A DNA stretch of 7,237 nucleotides, from positions 1 through 7,237 of the forward strand of contig JAFOIS010000243.1 in NCBI GenBank assembly GCA_017420605.1, read 5' to 3'. Source of the DNA: Lachnospiraceae bacterium (lineage in GTDB: Bacteria; Bacillota; Clostridia; Lachnospirales; Lachnospiraceae). The notes below the pieces were generated by a model. It was not told the DNA's origin. It saw only the letters and a list, made by a program, of their open reading frames with translations, and made no database searches. The translations under genes and the position numbers were made by a program. Below are positions 1-6,581 of the stretch, one piece after another. Within the stretch, counting starts at the first letter, position 1. The number at the start of each line of letters is the position of its first letter.

Positions 1-231
1 ATGCACGGATACGAGATCGCCGACCTTCGCCGCCGCCGTCGCGCCTGCGTCCGTCGCGCTCTTCACCGCGCCGACGTCGCCGCGGACCATGACCGTGACG
101 AGTCCGCCGCCGACATGGACCTTGCCGATCAGATGTACGTTTGCCGCCTTGACCATCGCGTCCGCCGCTTCAATGCTCGCCACGAGGCCTTTTGTCTCGA
201 TCATGCCGAGTGCCTGCAATGTTTTTGCCAT
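1..231 (-). CDS. eutM: BMC-H microcompartment shell protein, EutM/PduA type (partial, C-terminus beyond left edge)
   Basis: This gene encodes a single-domain hexameric shell protein whose hexamers tile the facets of the ethanolamine microcompartment and pass small metabolites through a central pore. I translated 77 codons from ATG at 231 to the window edge. The protein begins [16 protein letters not shown], then carries [16 protein letters not shown], the pore-loop segment [17 protein letters not shown], and [20 protein letters not shown]. These match the order and spacing of the EutM/PduA BMC fold. About 20-25 C-terminal residues should lie outside the window. The ribosome-binding site GGAGG at 241-245 sits 9 nt before the ATG. 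The gene is separated from the upstream dehydrogenase by 65 nt, the longest gap in the operon. That gap holds a small hairpin (ACCG-GAAA-CGGT, 283-294) and no clear promoter. EutM is the best name by context, but PduA/PduJ-like or EutK-like paralogues cannot be excluded from the visible part. Confidence 0.93.
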   Translation of the reverse strand, partial: MAKTLQALGMIETKGLVASIEAADAMVKAANVHLIGKVHVGGGLVTVMVRGDVGAVKSATDAGATAAAKVGDLVSVH

Positions 232-296
232 TTTTCAATTCCTCCGTATCTAGATTTGATGAATATGCTTTGTATCTCTAAGACCGTTTCCGGTTC

Positions 297-1961
297 TTAT
301 CCGAGTCTTGCAAGGACCGCCTTCGCGATCTCGCTGATCTCCTCCTCGGAGATGTCGATCATGCCGTCCTGCGGGGAAGCCTTCGGAGCCGCCGCCGCGG
401 TGCGCTTTTTCCGGTAGTCCTCTTTCAGTTCCTCCCTGCGCTCCACGTCCTTTGCGGCCTTCAGGTAGGCCGCGCGGACCGCCTCGGGCTTGTCCTTCAT
501 GGACGGGATGCAGCTGCCGTCGTCCACGTAGGTACGGTTCACGTGCATCGAGGACTTCACAGCGTTTCCGCCGGACGCCTCCGCCCGCACCTGCTCAAGT
601 TCCTTGACCCCGTACGCCACGCGGCGGATGTTGATGAGGTCCATCGGCCCTACGTTGTTGCTCGTCGCGGACTTGCCGACCGCGCCGCATCCGAGCGTCA
701 TGGCCGGCGGCAGGCTGGTCGTGACGCCGACGCCGCCCAGCGCGCCGGGCGTATTGACGAGAAGCCGGTTGACGGGCTTTTTCAGCGCGAATTCCCGGAC
801 GATCTGCGGATCGGTCGTATGGATCGTCATCGTATGGCCGACGCCCTCGTTCTCCAGGATCCGGATGCACCGCTCGCAGGCGGATTCCCAGTCGTTCTCA
901 ACGAACAGGCCGAGCACCGGGCACAGTTTTTCCCTGGAGTACGGGTTCTTCTTGGAGACTTCCGTCTGGAGCTCCGAGATCAGCACGCGGGTCCCCTTCG
1001 GCACCGTGATGCCCGCCATATTGGCGATGTATTCCGCCGTCCTGCCGACGATCGCCGGGTTCATGGTCCCGTTCGCGCGGAGCAGGAACTTCGATACCTT
1101 TTCGGATTCCGTATGGTTCATGCAGTAGCCGCCCTGCGCCTGCGCCTCCGCGAGCACCTTGTCGAGGATGCTCTTTTCCGTCACGATCGACTGCTCCGAA
1201 GCGCAGATCGTGCCGTTGTCGAATGTCTTGGAATCGAAGATGCGCTTGATGGCCATGCGGATGTCCGCGCTCTTTTCGATGTAGCTCGGACCGTTTCCGG
1301 GACCGACGCCGAGCGCCGGGTTGCCGGAGCTGTAAGCCGCGCGGACCATGCCCTCGCCGCCGGTCGCCACGATGATGGCGATATCCTTATGCTTCATGAG
1401 CGCGCCGGACGCCTCGATGCTGGGCTCCGTGATCGAGCCGATCAGGCCTTCGGGCGCGCCTGCAGCGTACGCGGCCTTCTGCACGATCTTCACGGTCTCG
1501 AGGATGCACTTCTTCGCCGAGGGATGCGGGCTGAACACGATGCCGTTTCCCGCTTTCAGGGAGATCAGCGCCTTGTACATGACGGTGGAGGTCGGATTGG
1601 TCGAGGGACTGATCGCCGCGACGACGCCCATCGGGACGCCGATCTCCATGATGCCTTTCTCCTTGTCTTCGCAAAGGAATCCGACGGTCTTCATGTCCTT
1701 GATGTACTCGTAGGTCATCGTGGAGCCCAGGATGTTCTTGAGGCGCTTGTCCTCGCCGTTTCCGAATCCCGTCTCCTCGCTCGCCATCTGGCCGAGCCGC
1801 GCCGCTTCCAGCGCGCACGCCTCCGCGACCGCCCTGCAGACGCTGTCGATCTTCTCCTGGGAGAACGTCCCGTAGATCTTCTGCGCCTCTTTCGCCGCCT
1901 TCACGAGATTCCTGACCTCCTGCACGGACGCCAGGTCTTTGTCCAGTACGATCTCGCTCAT
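297..1961 (-). CDS. eutE: CoA-acylating acetaldehyde dehydrogenase with C-terminal encapsulation-like tail
   Basis: The enzyme oxidizes acetaldehyde with NAD+ and CoA to acetyl-CoA inside the microcompartment. The 554-residue protein has an aldehyde dehydrogenase core covering about residues 10-455. The catalytic cysteine is C253 in FDNGTICASEQS. Other core motifs are AAISPSTNPTSTV (115-127), GVGPGNGPSYIEKSADI (218-234), KLCPVLGLF (345-353) and NTPGALGGVGVTTSLPPAM (403-421). The core resembles the aldehyde domain of AdhE and other BMC acyl-CoA reductases. Proteobacterial EutE is about 467 residues and carries a targeting peptide at its N-terminus. This protein lacks that and instead adds about 95 C-terminal residues: a charged helical stretch (about 490-519), an Ala/Pro linker (521-532) and a short amphipathic helix, ISEEEISEIAKAVLARL (537-553), typical of encapsulation peptides. 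The start at 1961 follows AGGAGG (1971-1976) by 9 nt; that site begins within the eutL stop codon. Assignment to the eut pathway rests on context, since PduP-like enzymes are close relatives. Confidence 0.95.
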   Translation of the reverse strand: MSEIVLDKDLASVQEVRNLVKAAKEAQKIYGTFSQEKIDSVCRAVAEACALEAARLGQMASEETGFGNGEDKRLKNILGSTMTYEYIKDMKTVGFLCEDKEKGIMEIGVPMGVVAAISPSTNPTSTVMYKALISLKAGNGIVFSPHPSAKKCILETVKIVQKAAYAAGAPEGLIGSITEPSIEASGALMKHKDIAIIVATGGEGMVRAAYSSGNPALGVGPGNGPSYIEKSADIRMAIKRIFDSKTFDNGTICASEQSIVTEKSILDKVLAEAQAQGGYCMNHTESEKVSKFLLRANGTMNPAIVGRTAEYIANMAGITVPKGTRVLISELQTEVSKKNPYSREKLCPVLGLFVENDWESACERCIRILENEGVGHTMTIHTTDPQIVREFALKKPVNRLLVNTPGALGGVGVTTSLPPAMTLGCGAVGKSATSNNVGPMDLINIRRVAYGVKELEQVRAEASGGNAVKSSMHVNRTYVDDGSCIPSMKDKPEAVRAAYLKAAKDVERREELKEDYRKKRTAAAAPKASPQDGMIDISEEEISEIAKAVLARLG

Positions 1962-1974
1962 CTGCCGTTTCCTC

Positions 1975-2631
1975 CTATCTCATGCTGTCGGGGTCGTCCG
2001 CCGCATCGATGACCGCGGTCCGGAACGCTTCGCAGGCCGCCTTGCAGTCTGCCTGCTCCCCTGTCATCAGTCCGCCCGCGAAGTTCGTTTCGCTCGGCGG
2101 CCCGTAAAATTGCACCAGTTTCACATCCGCCGCCTTCAGCGCGGCGTCCAGTCCGAGCATGGCCTCCATCGGCGGCGCGATCACGTACGCGAGCGGCGCG
2201 CCAGCCGGAAGCCCGCACTGTTCGGACAGGTAGGTCCCGCTCCTTGAGATGCAGTGCGCGAAAAACACGATCGAGTCCTCGTCGTTCGCGCTCTCAAAGC
2301 AGCACTCCTCGTTCAGGTAGGCGGCCGTCGCCTCCATGCCCGCCCGCACGTCCGCGGGGGTCGCGGCAGCGAGGATCCCGATCCATTCGCCGGCCAGCGC
2401 GGTCGAGGCGTTGGACGAGCCCGCGTACATGCTTCTCGAATACACCACCCGGACCGGCGTCGTCTTGGTCGCCGCGTCGATCGCCGCGTAGCAGGCGTCG
2501 TCGCAGTCGGACGTCAGGATGCCGACACTCTTCTCCTCCGGCCTCAGGTTAAGGCGCTCCTTCAGGTCGTCCGAGACCTGGGGGATCATCCTCGCGCCAA
2601 GCAGATTCACTTTGATCTTGTCGCCCTTCAT
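1975..2631 (-). CDS. eutL: Tandem-BMC (BMC-T) trimeric shell protein EutL
   Basis: EutL is a trimeric shell protein made of two fused BMC domains. In known structures it has a gated central pore and binds ethanolamine. The protein is 218 residues, against about 219 for E. coli EutL, and matches it along its length. Visible segments are GARMIPQVSDDL near the N-terminus, SVGILTSDCDDACYAAIDAATK (35-56), VVYSRSMYAGSSN (62-74), FFAHCISRSGTYLS (123-136) and APPMEAMLGLDAALKAADV (152-170). The signature PPSETNFAGGLMTGEQADCKAACEAF lies at 178-203. The ATG at 2631 lies 3 nt after the eutC stop. A ribosome-binding site, AGAGG, at 2638-2642 sits just before that stop. The stop is TAG at 1975-1977, abutting the dehydrogenase ribosome-binding site. 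No truncation or frameshift is seen. Confidence 0.96.
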   Translation of the reverse strand: MKGDKIKVNLLGARMIPQVSDDLKERLNLRPEEKSVGILTSDCDDACYAAIDAATKTTPVRVVYSRSMYAGSSNASTALAGEWIGILAAATPADVRAGMEATAAYLNEECCFESANDEDSIVFFAHCISRSGTYLSEQCGLPAGAPLAYVIAPPMEAMLGLDAALKAADVKLVQFYGPPSETNFAGGLMTGEQADCKAACEAFRTAVIDAADDPDSMR

Positions 2632-2634
2632 ATC

Positions 2635-3504
2635 CTACCTCTTCAGGTTCACGCCGGAGGCCTTCGCCTCGAGGATCTGTTCGATGATGTCCGCAATGTA
2701 CGCGCCCGCCTCCGCTGCCGCCGTGCCGCCCTTGTGGATGTTGGATACCACCGTGCGGATGGACTCGGGCACGCCGGGCTTTGCCCGGTAGGCAATGTAG
2801 GCGGACATGGATTCCGCCGTCATGAGGCCGGGACGCTCGCCGATCAGGACGCAGACGACTTCCGCGTCCAGCAGTTCGCAGATCTCGTCCTCCACGCCGA
2901 CGCGGGCGTATTTCACGTAGAACGGGGTGCCCGTTTCGATCCCCTTCGCCTTCAGCGCGTCCTCCATGACGGGGAGGATCGTTTCAAGGTTCGCGCGGAT
3001 CGCGACGGAGGAAAGCCCGCCGCCCGCGAAGATCTGGACCTGCGGGGACATTTTGCAGATCTTCTTCAGCGTTGCCTTCGACTCCTCGGTCAGCTTTCTG
3101 CCGAGATCCGGCCTTGTCAGATACTCGTTCTTGTCCCTGCACTGGGTCACGACGGATGTAAGCCCCAGCCCTTTCAGGAATTCGGGATCCACATCCTTCT
3201 GGACGGAGTCGCGCGCAGCGGCGTGGTCCGCGCGGAATTTCAGCATCTCGTCCGTCGTCAGGCGCGGGCCGCAGCGGCCGATGCCGACGCGGGCTGCCGT
3301 GGAACTCTTCAGGATCTCCAGCGACTCCTCCCTCGCGGCGCGGATCTGATCCGAGGCCTGCTTGCACGGGAGCGCCTTTTCCAGCGCGGGTTCCGCTCGG
3401 AACCTGGGCTCCGGGGCGATCTCCGTATTCCGTTTTTCTTCCGTTTTCATCCGGATGATCTCGTCCGCGATGATCCGGAGCAGTTCTTCTCTCGTCATCC
3501 GCAT
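2635..3504 (-). CDS. eutC: Ethanolamine ammonia-lyase small (light) subunit EutC
   Basis: EutC pairs with EutB to form adenosylcobalamin-dependent ethanolamine ammonia-lyase, which yields acetaldehyde and ammonia. The 289-residue product is close to the usual length of about 295. Family segments include ARVGIGRCGPRLTTDEMLKF (71-90) followed by RADHAAARDSVQKDVD (91-106), then GLTSVVTQCRDKNEYLTRPDLG (114-135), QIFAGGGLSSVAI (157-169), GTPFYVKYARVGVEDEI (192-208), IGERPGLMTAESMSAYIAYR (221-240) and the tail NIHKGGTAAAEAGAYIADII. The first 20 residues, MRMTREELLRIIADEIIRMK, form an amphipathic helix like the N-terminal targeting peptide of enterobacterial EutC. They are joined to the core by a variable linker at about 23-48. 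I chose ATG 3504 because GAGGTGA (3510-3516) lies 5 nt upstream. The frame stays open further upstream to 3588, but that extension lies inside eutB and has no family match. An in-frame ATG at 3498 is a possible alternative start. Confidence 0.96.
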   Translation of the reverse strand: MRMTREELLRIIADEIIRMKTEEKRNTEIAPEPRFRAEPALEKALPCKQASDQIRAAREESLEILKSSTAARVGIGRCGPRLTTDEMLKFRADHAAARDSVQKDVDPEFLKGLGLTSVVTQCRDKNEYLTRPDLGRKLTEESKATLKKICKMSPQVQIFAGGGLSSVAIRANLETILPVMEDALKAKGIETGTPFYVKYARVGVEDEICELLDAEVVCVLIGERPGLMTAESMSAYIAYRAKPGVPESIRTVVSNIHKGGTAAAEAGAYIADIIEQILEAKASGVNLKR

Positions 3505-3509
3505 GCGCG

Positions 3510-4874
3510 TCACCTCATGAAGACGGTCGGATCGCCCGCTTTGTCCGTCAGCTTTCCGTCCTTGTAGATCCCGTACGATTCGAGCCACTGCTCGAATTCC
3601 CGGATCGGATGCAGATGCCCGATCTCCCGGATCGTGTTCGCGTCATGATACGCGTTCGTCTGGTAGTTGAGCATGATGTCGTCTCCCGCCGGGACGCCGA
3701 TGATATAGTTCACGCCGGCGTACGACAGAAGCAGCGAGAGATTCTCGATGTCGTTCTGATCCGCCTGCATGTGGTTGGTATAGCAGCAGTCGCAGCCCAT
3801 GGGAACGCCCATGAGCTTTGCCATGAAATGATCCTCAAGACCCGCCCGTATGACCTGTCTCGAGTCGTACAGGTACTCGGGTCCGATGAAACCGACGACG
3901 GTGTTGACCATGAACGGCTCGAACGGGCGCGCGAACGCGTAGCATCTCGCCTCCATCGTCACCTGGTCCGCGCCGTAATGCGCGTCGGAGGAAAGCTCCG
4001 AGCCCTGGCCGGTCTCAAAGTACATGACGTTCTTCCCCTTCGCTGTGCCCTTCTCCTTTAACAGCGCCCGCGCCTCGCGGACCGTGTCCGAGGTGAATCC
4101 GAAGGCCGTGTTGCCCTTTTCGGATCCCGCGATGGACTGGAAGATCATGTCGCAGGGCGCACCCTGCTTTACCGCCTCGATCTGCGTCGTGATGTGCCCG
4201 AGGCAGCAGATCTGCGTCGGGACCCCGAGCCGCATCTTGATCTCGTTCAGGCGCTTCAGCACTTCGGCGAGCGAAAAGACCGTGTCGTTGACCGGGTTGA
4301 GACCCAAAAGCGCGTCGCCGCATCCGTAGGAAAGGCCTTCGTACACGGAGGCGGTGATCCCCTCGATGTCGTCCGTCGGATGGTTGGGCTGAAGACGCGT
4401 GGAAAGGCACCCTCTCCGGCCGATGGTCGTGTTGCAGGTCGCCTCGACCCGCACCTTGTTGGCAGCGTACACAAGGTCCATGTTGCTCATGAGCTTGCAC
4501 ACGCCCGCGGTCATCTCCGCCGTCAGGCCCTTCGAGGCGCGCCGGATCTTTTCCTCCGTCGCGTCGTAGGAAAGGAGCCATTCCCGGAATTCCCCGACCG
4601 TCATGCCCCTGATCCCGTTATACACTGCGGGATCCAGATAGTCCTGATCCAGGCGCGTGACCTCGTCCTGCTCATACGGCACGGCGGGGTTCTCCCTGAG
4701 ATCGGACATGAGAAGCTCGGACAGCACCCTTTTCGCGGCGATGCGTTCGAGATCGCTCCCTGCCGCCACGCCCGCGAGCACGTCGCCGGACTTCAGCTCG
4801 TTGGCTTTCGCCATGACTTCCTTGACCGATTTGAATGTGAAATTCTGTCCCTTTACGGATGTGGATAACCGCAT
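3510..4874 (-). CDS. eutB: Ethanolamine ammonia-lyase large (heavy) subunit EutB
   Basis: EutB is the TIM-barrel catalytic subunit that binds ethanolamine and adenosylcobalamin and carries out the radical 1,2-amino migration and deamination. The protein is 454 residues, essentially the family length (453 in E. coli). With the start I chose, its numbering lines up with the enterobacterial enzyme. The active-site residues known from that family fall at the expected places: R160 and Q162 in STRLQPN, N193 in GLNPVN, E287 in YFETGQGSELS, and D362 in MGCDCCYTNH. Other near-invariant stretches are SVKEVMAKANELKSGDVLAG (16-35), IFQSIAGSEKG (244-254), GADQVTMEAR (301-310), NTVVGFIGPEYLYDSRQVIR (324-343) and PAGDDIMLNYQTNAYHD (395-411). 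The N-terminus MRLSTSVKGQNFTFK fits the family. The stop codon lies 5 nt before eutC. The enzyme looks fully active. Confidence 0.98.
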   Translation of the reverse strand: MRLSTSVKGQNFTFKSVKEVMAKANELKSGDVLAGVAAGSDLERIAAKRVLSELLMSDLRENPAVPYEQDEVTRLDQDYLDPAVYNGIRGMTVGEFREWLLSYDATEEKIRRASKGLTAEMTAGVCKLMSNMDLVYAANKVRVEATCNTTIGRRGCLSTRLQPNHPTDDIEGITASVYEGLSYGCGDALLGLNPVNDTVFSLAEVLKRLNEIKMRLGVPTQICCLGHITTQIEAVKQGAPCDMIFQSIAGSEKGNTAFGFTSDTVREARALLKEKGTAKGKNVMYFETGQGSELSSDAHYGADQVTMEARCYAFARPFEPFMVNTVVGFIGPEYLYDSRQVIRAGLEDHFMAKLMGVPMGCDCCYTNHMQADQNDIENLSLLLSYAGVNYIIGVPAGDDIMLNYQTNAYHDANTIREIGHLHPIREFEQWLESYGIYKDGKLTDKAGDPTVFMR

Positions 4875-4879
4875 TCTCT

Positions 4880-4886
4880 TCACCTC
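4880..4886 (-). promoter_or_regulatory. Ribosome-binding site that fixes the eutB start
   Basis: GAGGTGA lies 5 nt before ATG 4874 and shares two bases with the eutA stop codon (TGA, 4887-4885). A GTG at 4883 is in frame with eutB, but it lies within this Shine-Dalgarno site, so ATG 4874 is the better start. The same heptamer recurs at the eutB-eutC junction (3510-3516), again overlapping the upstream stop codon. Both cases suggest translational coupling. Confidence 0.75.
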
Positions 4887-6309
4887 AGTGTCCGAACAGC
4901 AGCGTCTTGATTACCACGGGGACCACGAGTCCCCCGACGATGGGCCGTCCGATGTCGATATGATCCGCGGACTGCACCGGGATCCCGTCTATGGAAACAA
5001 GCCTCCGGTCCGAAACCTGCAGAAAGCACATTCCGAACACCTTGGCCATATCGTTCTCAAAAACCAGCACGAGCGGTCTTCCTGGCGCGAGGCAGGCTTC
5101 CGCGGACGCCGCCATGGCGGCAGCGAGCCTTTTCACCTCCGGATAGCTCGGATCCGGTTTCCCGCGGAGCGCGACCGCGACGTCCTGTCCGTTCAGTTCC
5201 ATGTACCGGAACAGGTTCTCGGCAAAATCCGCGCCGTCGCCTGCAAACAGCTTTTCCTGCTCCGCCTCCGTGACCCGGTAGACGGTCAGGTTCTTCATGG
5301 GCAGAAGGTCCGCCTCCGCGCGGATCGTGCTGCCGGATACCGTCGTGGTATAGCTGCCGGCGCCGATCACGGTGGCGGAGATCGTATTGTCCGCCTCGAT
5401 CCGCCGGACGCTGTTCAGATACGGGTCCTCCCGGATCGCGCGCCCGAGCAGGATCCCGATGTCTCCGAACCGGTAGGAATCGCCCGAATCGTATTTTCCG
5501 CGGACCGCGTCCGCCACGCCGCCCGAATAGCAGAGCACGTCCGGCGCCGCCGCGATGTCAAAGCCGGAACTGTCCGGCGTCAGAAGTTTCTTGTAGAGGG
5601 AGCTCCGTTCCTTCAGGCCCGTCATCTCCGCGAGCAGGGACGCCTGGCGCCTCGCGATCGCCATAAGGACCGCCTCGTCGCGCATCCCTTCCGCAAGGTC
5701 CGCACCGATATCCTCCGCGACCAGCTTCGCAGCCTTGGAGTATCCGGTCACCGTTCCGTCCGGAGCGGTGCGGATCAGCCTGCCGCCCACGTCGATGCAT
5801 CCGGTATCCATGGTCCTTCCGCGGTTGAACAGGACCGCGTTGGTCGTGCCGCCCCCGATGTCCAGGTTGACGACCCTGAGATGATGATCCTTGGAGTAAG
5901 CGTACGCCCCGCTTCCCTTTCCGGCGATCACGGATTCCATGTCCGGACCCGCCGCAGATACAACGAACTCGCCCGCCATGCCGGAGAGCGTCCGCACGAT
6001 GTTCTCCGCGTTTTCCTTCCTCGCGGACTCGCCCGTGATGATCACGGCGCCGGAGGAAACGTCGTCGGGAGATATGCCTGCGTCGCGGTAGACGGAAAGG
6101 ACGATCCCCTTCACCTTCTCCGCGTCGATGTGCTCGCGGTCCAAGAGCGGCGTGAAAAACGGCTCGGAGCGGTACAGGATCTCCTTTCCCGTAATGGAGA
6201 CCTTCGGAACGTTGTAGATGCCGGCCGTGTTCTCCATGAACAGTCTGGAGAAAACGACCTGAGTCGTCGTCGTTCCGACATCGATGCCTACGCTGATGAT
6301 GCTCTCCAT
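4885..6309 (-). CDS. eutA: Ethanolamine ammonia-lyase reactivating factor EutA
   Basis: EutA is an ATP-dependent chaperone-like reactivase. It releases damaged cobalamin from inactivated ammonia-lyase so that fresh adenosylcobalamin can bind. The 474-residue product has the actin/HSP70-type nucleotide-binding layout: phosphate-1 motif GIDVGTTTTQ (8-17), ITGESARKENA (91-101), phosphate-2 motif LDIGGGTTNAVLF (149-161), CIDVGGRLI (171-179), CYSGGVAD (260-267) and a late GAGSYTTTVSG (316-326) in the adenosine-site region. The C-terminal part with VLVFENDMAKVFG (413-425) and DGIPVQSADHIDIGRPI (441-457) is typical of EutA. The frame remains open upstream to 6456, but that stretch runs through the terminator hairpin and promoter. 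ATG 6309, with GGGAG at 6315-6319, gives the conserved N-terminus MESIISVGID. It is the first gene after the promoter and leader and lies 10 nt before eutB. Confidence 0.96.
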   Translation of the reverse strand: MESIISVGIDVGTTTTQVVFSRLFMENTAGIYNVPKVSITGKEILYRSEPFFTPLLDREHIDAEKVKGIVLSVYRDAGISPDDVSSGAVIITGESARKENAENIVRTLSGMAGEFVVSAAGPDMESVIAGKGSGAYAYSKDHHLRVVNLDIGGGTTNAVLFNRGRTMDTGCIDVGGRLIRTAPDGTVTGYSKAAKLVAEDIGADLAEGMRDEAVLMAIARRQASLLAEMTGLKERSSLYKKLLTPDSSGFDIAAAPDVLCYSGGVADAVRGKYDSGDSYRFGDIGILLGRAIREDPYLNSVRRIEADNTISATVIGAGSYTTTVSGSTIRAEADLLPMKNLTVYRVTEAEQEKLFAGDGADFAENLFRYMELNGQDVAVALRGKPDPSYPEVKRLAAAMAASAEACLAPGRPLVLVFENDMAKVFGMCFLQVSDRRLVSIDGIPVQSADHIDIGRPIVGGLVVPVVIKTLLFGH

Positions 6310-6325
6310 CTTCACTCCCGCTTCG

Positions 6326-6374
6326 AAAAAGAAAAAGGCCAAAAGGACGACTTCAATAAACGGTCCTTCCGGCC
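6326..6374 (-). terminator. Intrinsic terminator in the eutA leader
   Basis: Read on the minus strand, GGCCGGAAGGAC (6374-6363) pairs with GTCCTTTTGGCC (6348-6337) over 12 uninterrupted base pairs, two of them G-U. The arms are separated by a 14-nt loop. The stem is followed directly by TTTTTCTTTTT (6336-6326). It lies between the promoter and the eutA start codon, so it would stop eut transcription unless prevented. The position implies conditional termination rather than the end of a gene. Confidence 0.88.
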
Positions 6375-6415
6375 ATACTGCCTTTTTATGAGAAAAACCG
6401 CACCCTGTTGTACGG
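6371..6415 (-). promoter_or_regulatory. Dual-hairpin candidate antiterminator (ANTAR/EutV-type target)
   Basis: Two small hairpins, each with a six-base loop, precede the terminator. P1 is CCGTAC-AACAGG-GTGCGG (6415-6398), with 6 bp including one G-U. P2 is GGC-AGTATG-GCC (6382-6371), with 3 bp. They are 15 nt apart. The last four bases of P2, GGCC, are also the first four of the terminator 5' arm, so P2 and the terminator cannot form together. This is the known layout of EutV antitermination sites in Firmicutes eut loci, where paired hexaloop hairpins are held by a phosphorylated ANTAR protein. As I recall, the loop rule is A at position 1 and G at position 4. Both loops here have A at 1 but A at 4, so the match is partial. 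No regulator gene is in the window. Confidence 0.6.
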
Positions 6416-6435
6416 ATCACACTTTGTCTTTTATC

Positions 6436-6464
6436 AGCATAACGGAAAACAGGCAATCCGTCAA
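6436..6464 (-). promoter_or_regulatory. Sigma-A promoter of the eut operon
   Basis: On the minus strand, TTGACG (6464-6459) and TATGCT (6441-6436) are separated by 17 nt. They match the -35 and -10 consensus at 5 of 6 and 4 of 6 positions. Transcription should begin near 6428, giving a leader of about 120 nt before eutA that contains the P1/P2 hairpins and the terminator. No operator was recognised beside it, which fits control by antitermination rather than repression. Confidence 0.7.
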
Positions 6465-6581
6465 GTCATACCGTGCAAAAGCTCCGGAGATCCGGACGGA
6501 AGCCGTGCCTGCCTGAGCGGATGCAAATACAAAATTAGCCCTCTTCCAAGAGCCGGACAAACCTTTTTCCGGTATGTTCTT

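Noticed and set aside
283..294. Small hairpin ACCG-GAAA-CGGT between eutE and eutM, considered as a second ANTAR site or processing signal
   Set aside because: It has a tetraloop (or a hexaloop starting with G), there is no partner hairpin and no terminator follows, so it does not fit the leader architecture.
543..2012. Long plus-strand open frame (489 codons) opposite the aldehyde dehydrogenase; similar ones at 2254-3567 and 4657-6516
   Set aside because: They are antisense to genes with clear family matches, their translations are Arg/Asp/His/Ala-rich low-quality sequence, and such frames are common opposite GC-rich coding DNA.
4860..4868. Perfect DnaA-box sequence TTATCCACA on the minus strand
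   Set aside because: It is a single copy inside codons 3-6 of eutB, with no neighbouring boxes or AT-rich unwinding region. A chance match is likely.
6353..6376. Tiny leader open frame MAGRTVY starting inside hairpin P2 and ending in the terminator loop
   Set aside because: It has only a weak AAGG site about 4 nt upstream and no runs of regulatory codons. It is probably chance, though translation of it would disturb the terminator stem.
6310..6456. Upstream extension of the eutA frame (49 codons)
   Set aside because: It overlaps the promoter, hairpins and terminator, has no EutA family match, and ATG 6309 has its own ribosome-binding site.
6481..6505. GC-rich inverted repeat around CCGGATCTCCGG followed by TTTT, upstream of the eut promoter
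   Set aside because: The best stem is 4-5 bp with competing pairings and a short T run. It could be a weak terminator or operator, but nothing decides it.
6541..6572. Hairpins CCGGA/TCCGG and CTCT-TGGA-AGAG just after the Mop stop codon, considered as a terminator
   Set aside because: The stems are only 4-5 bp and the following TAATTTTG is a poor T tract. The evidence is too weak to list as a terminator.
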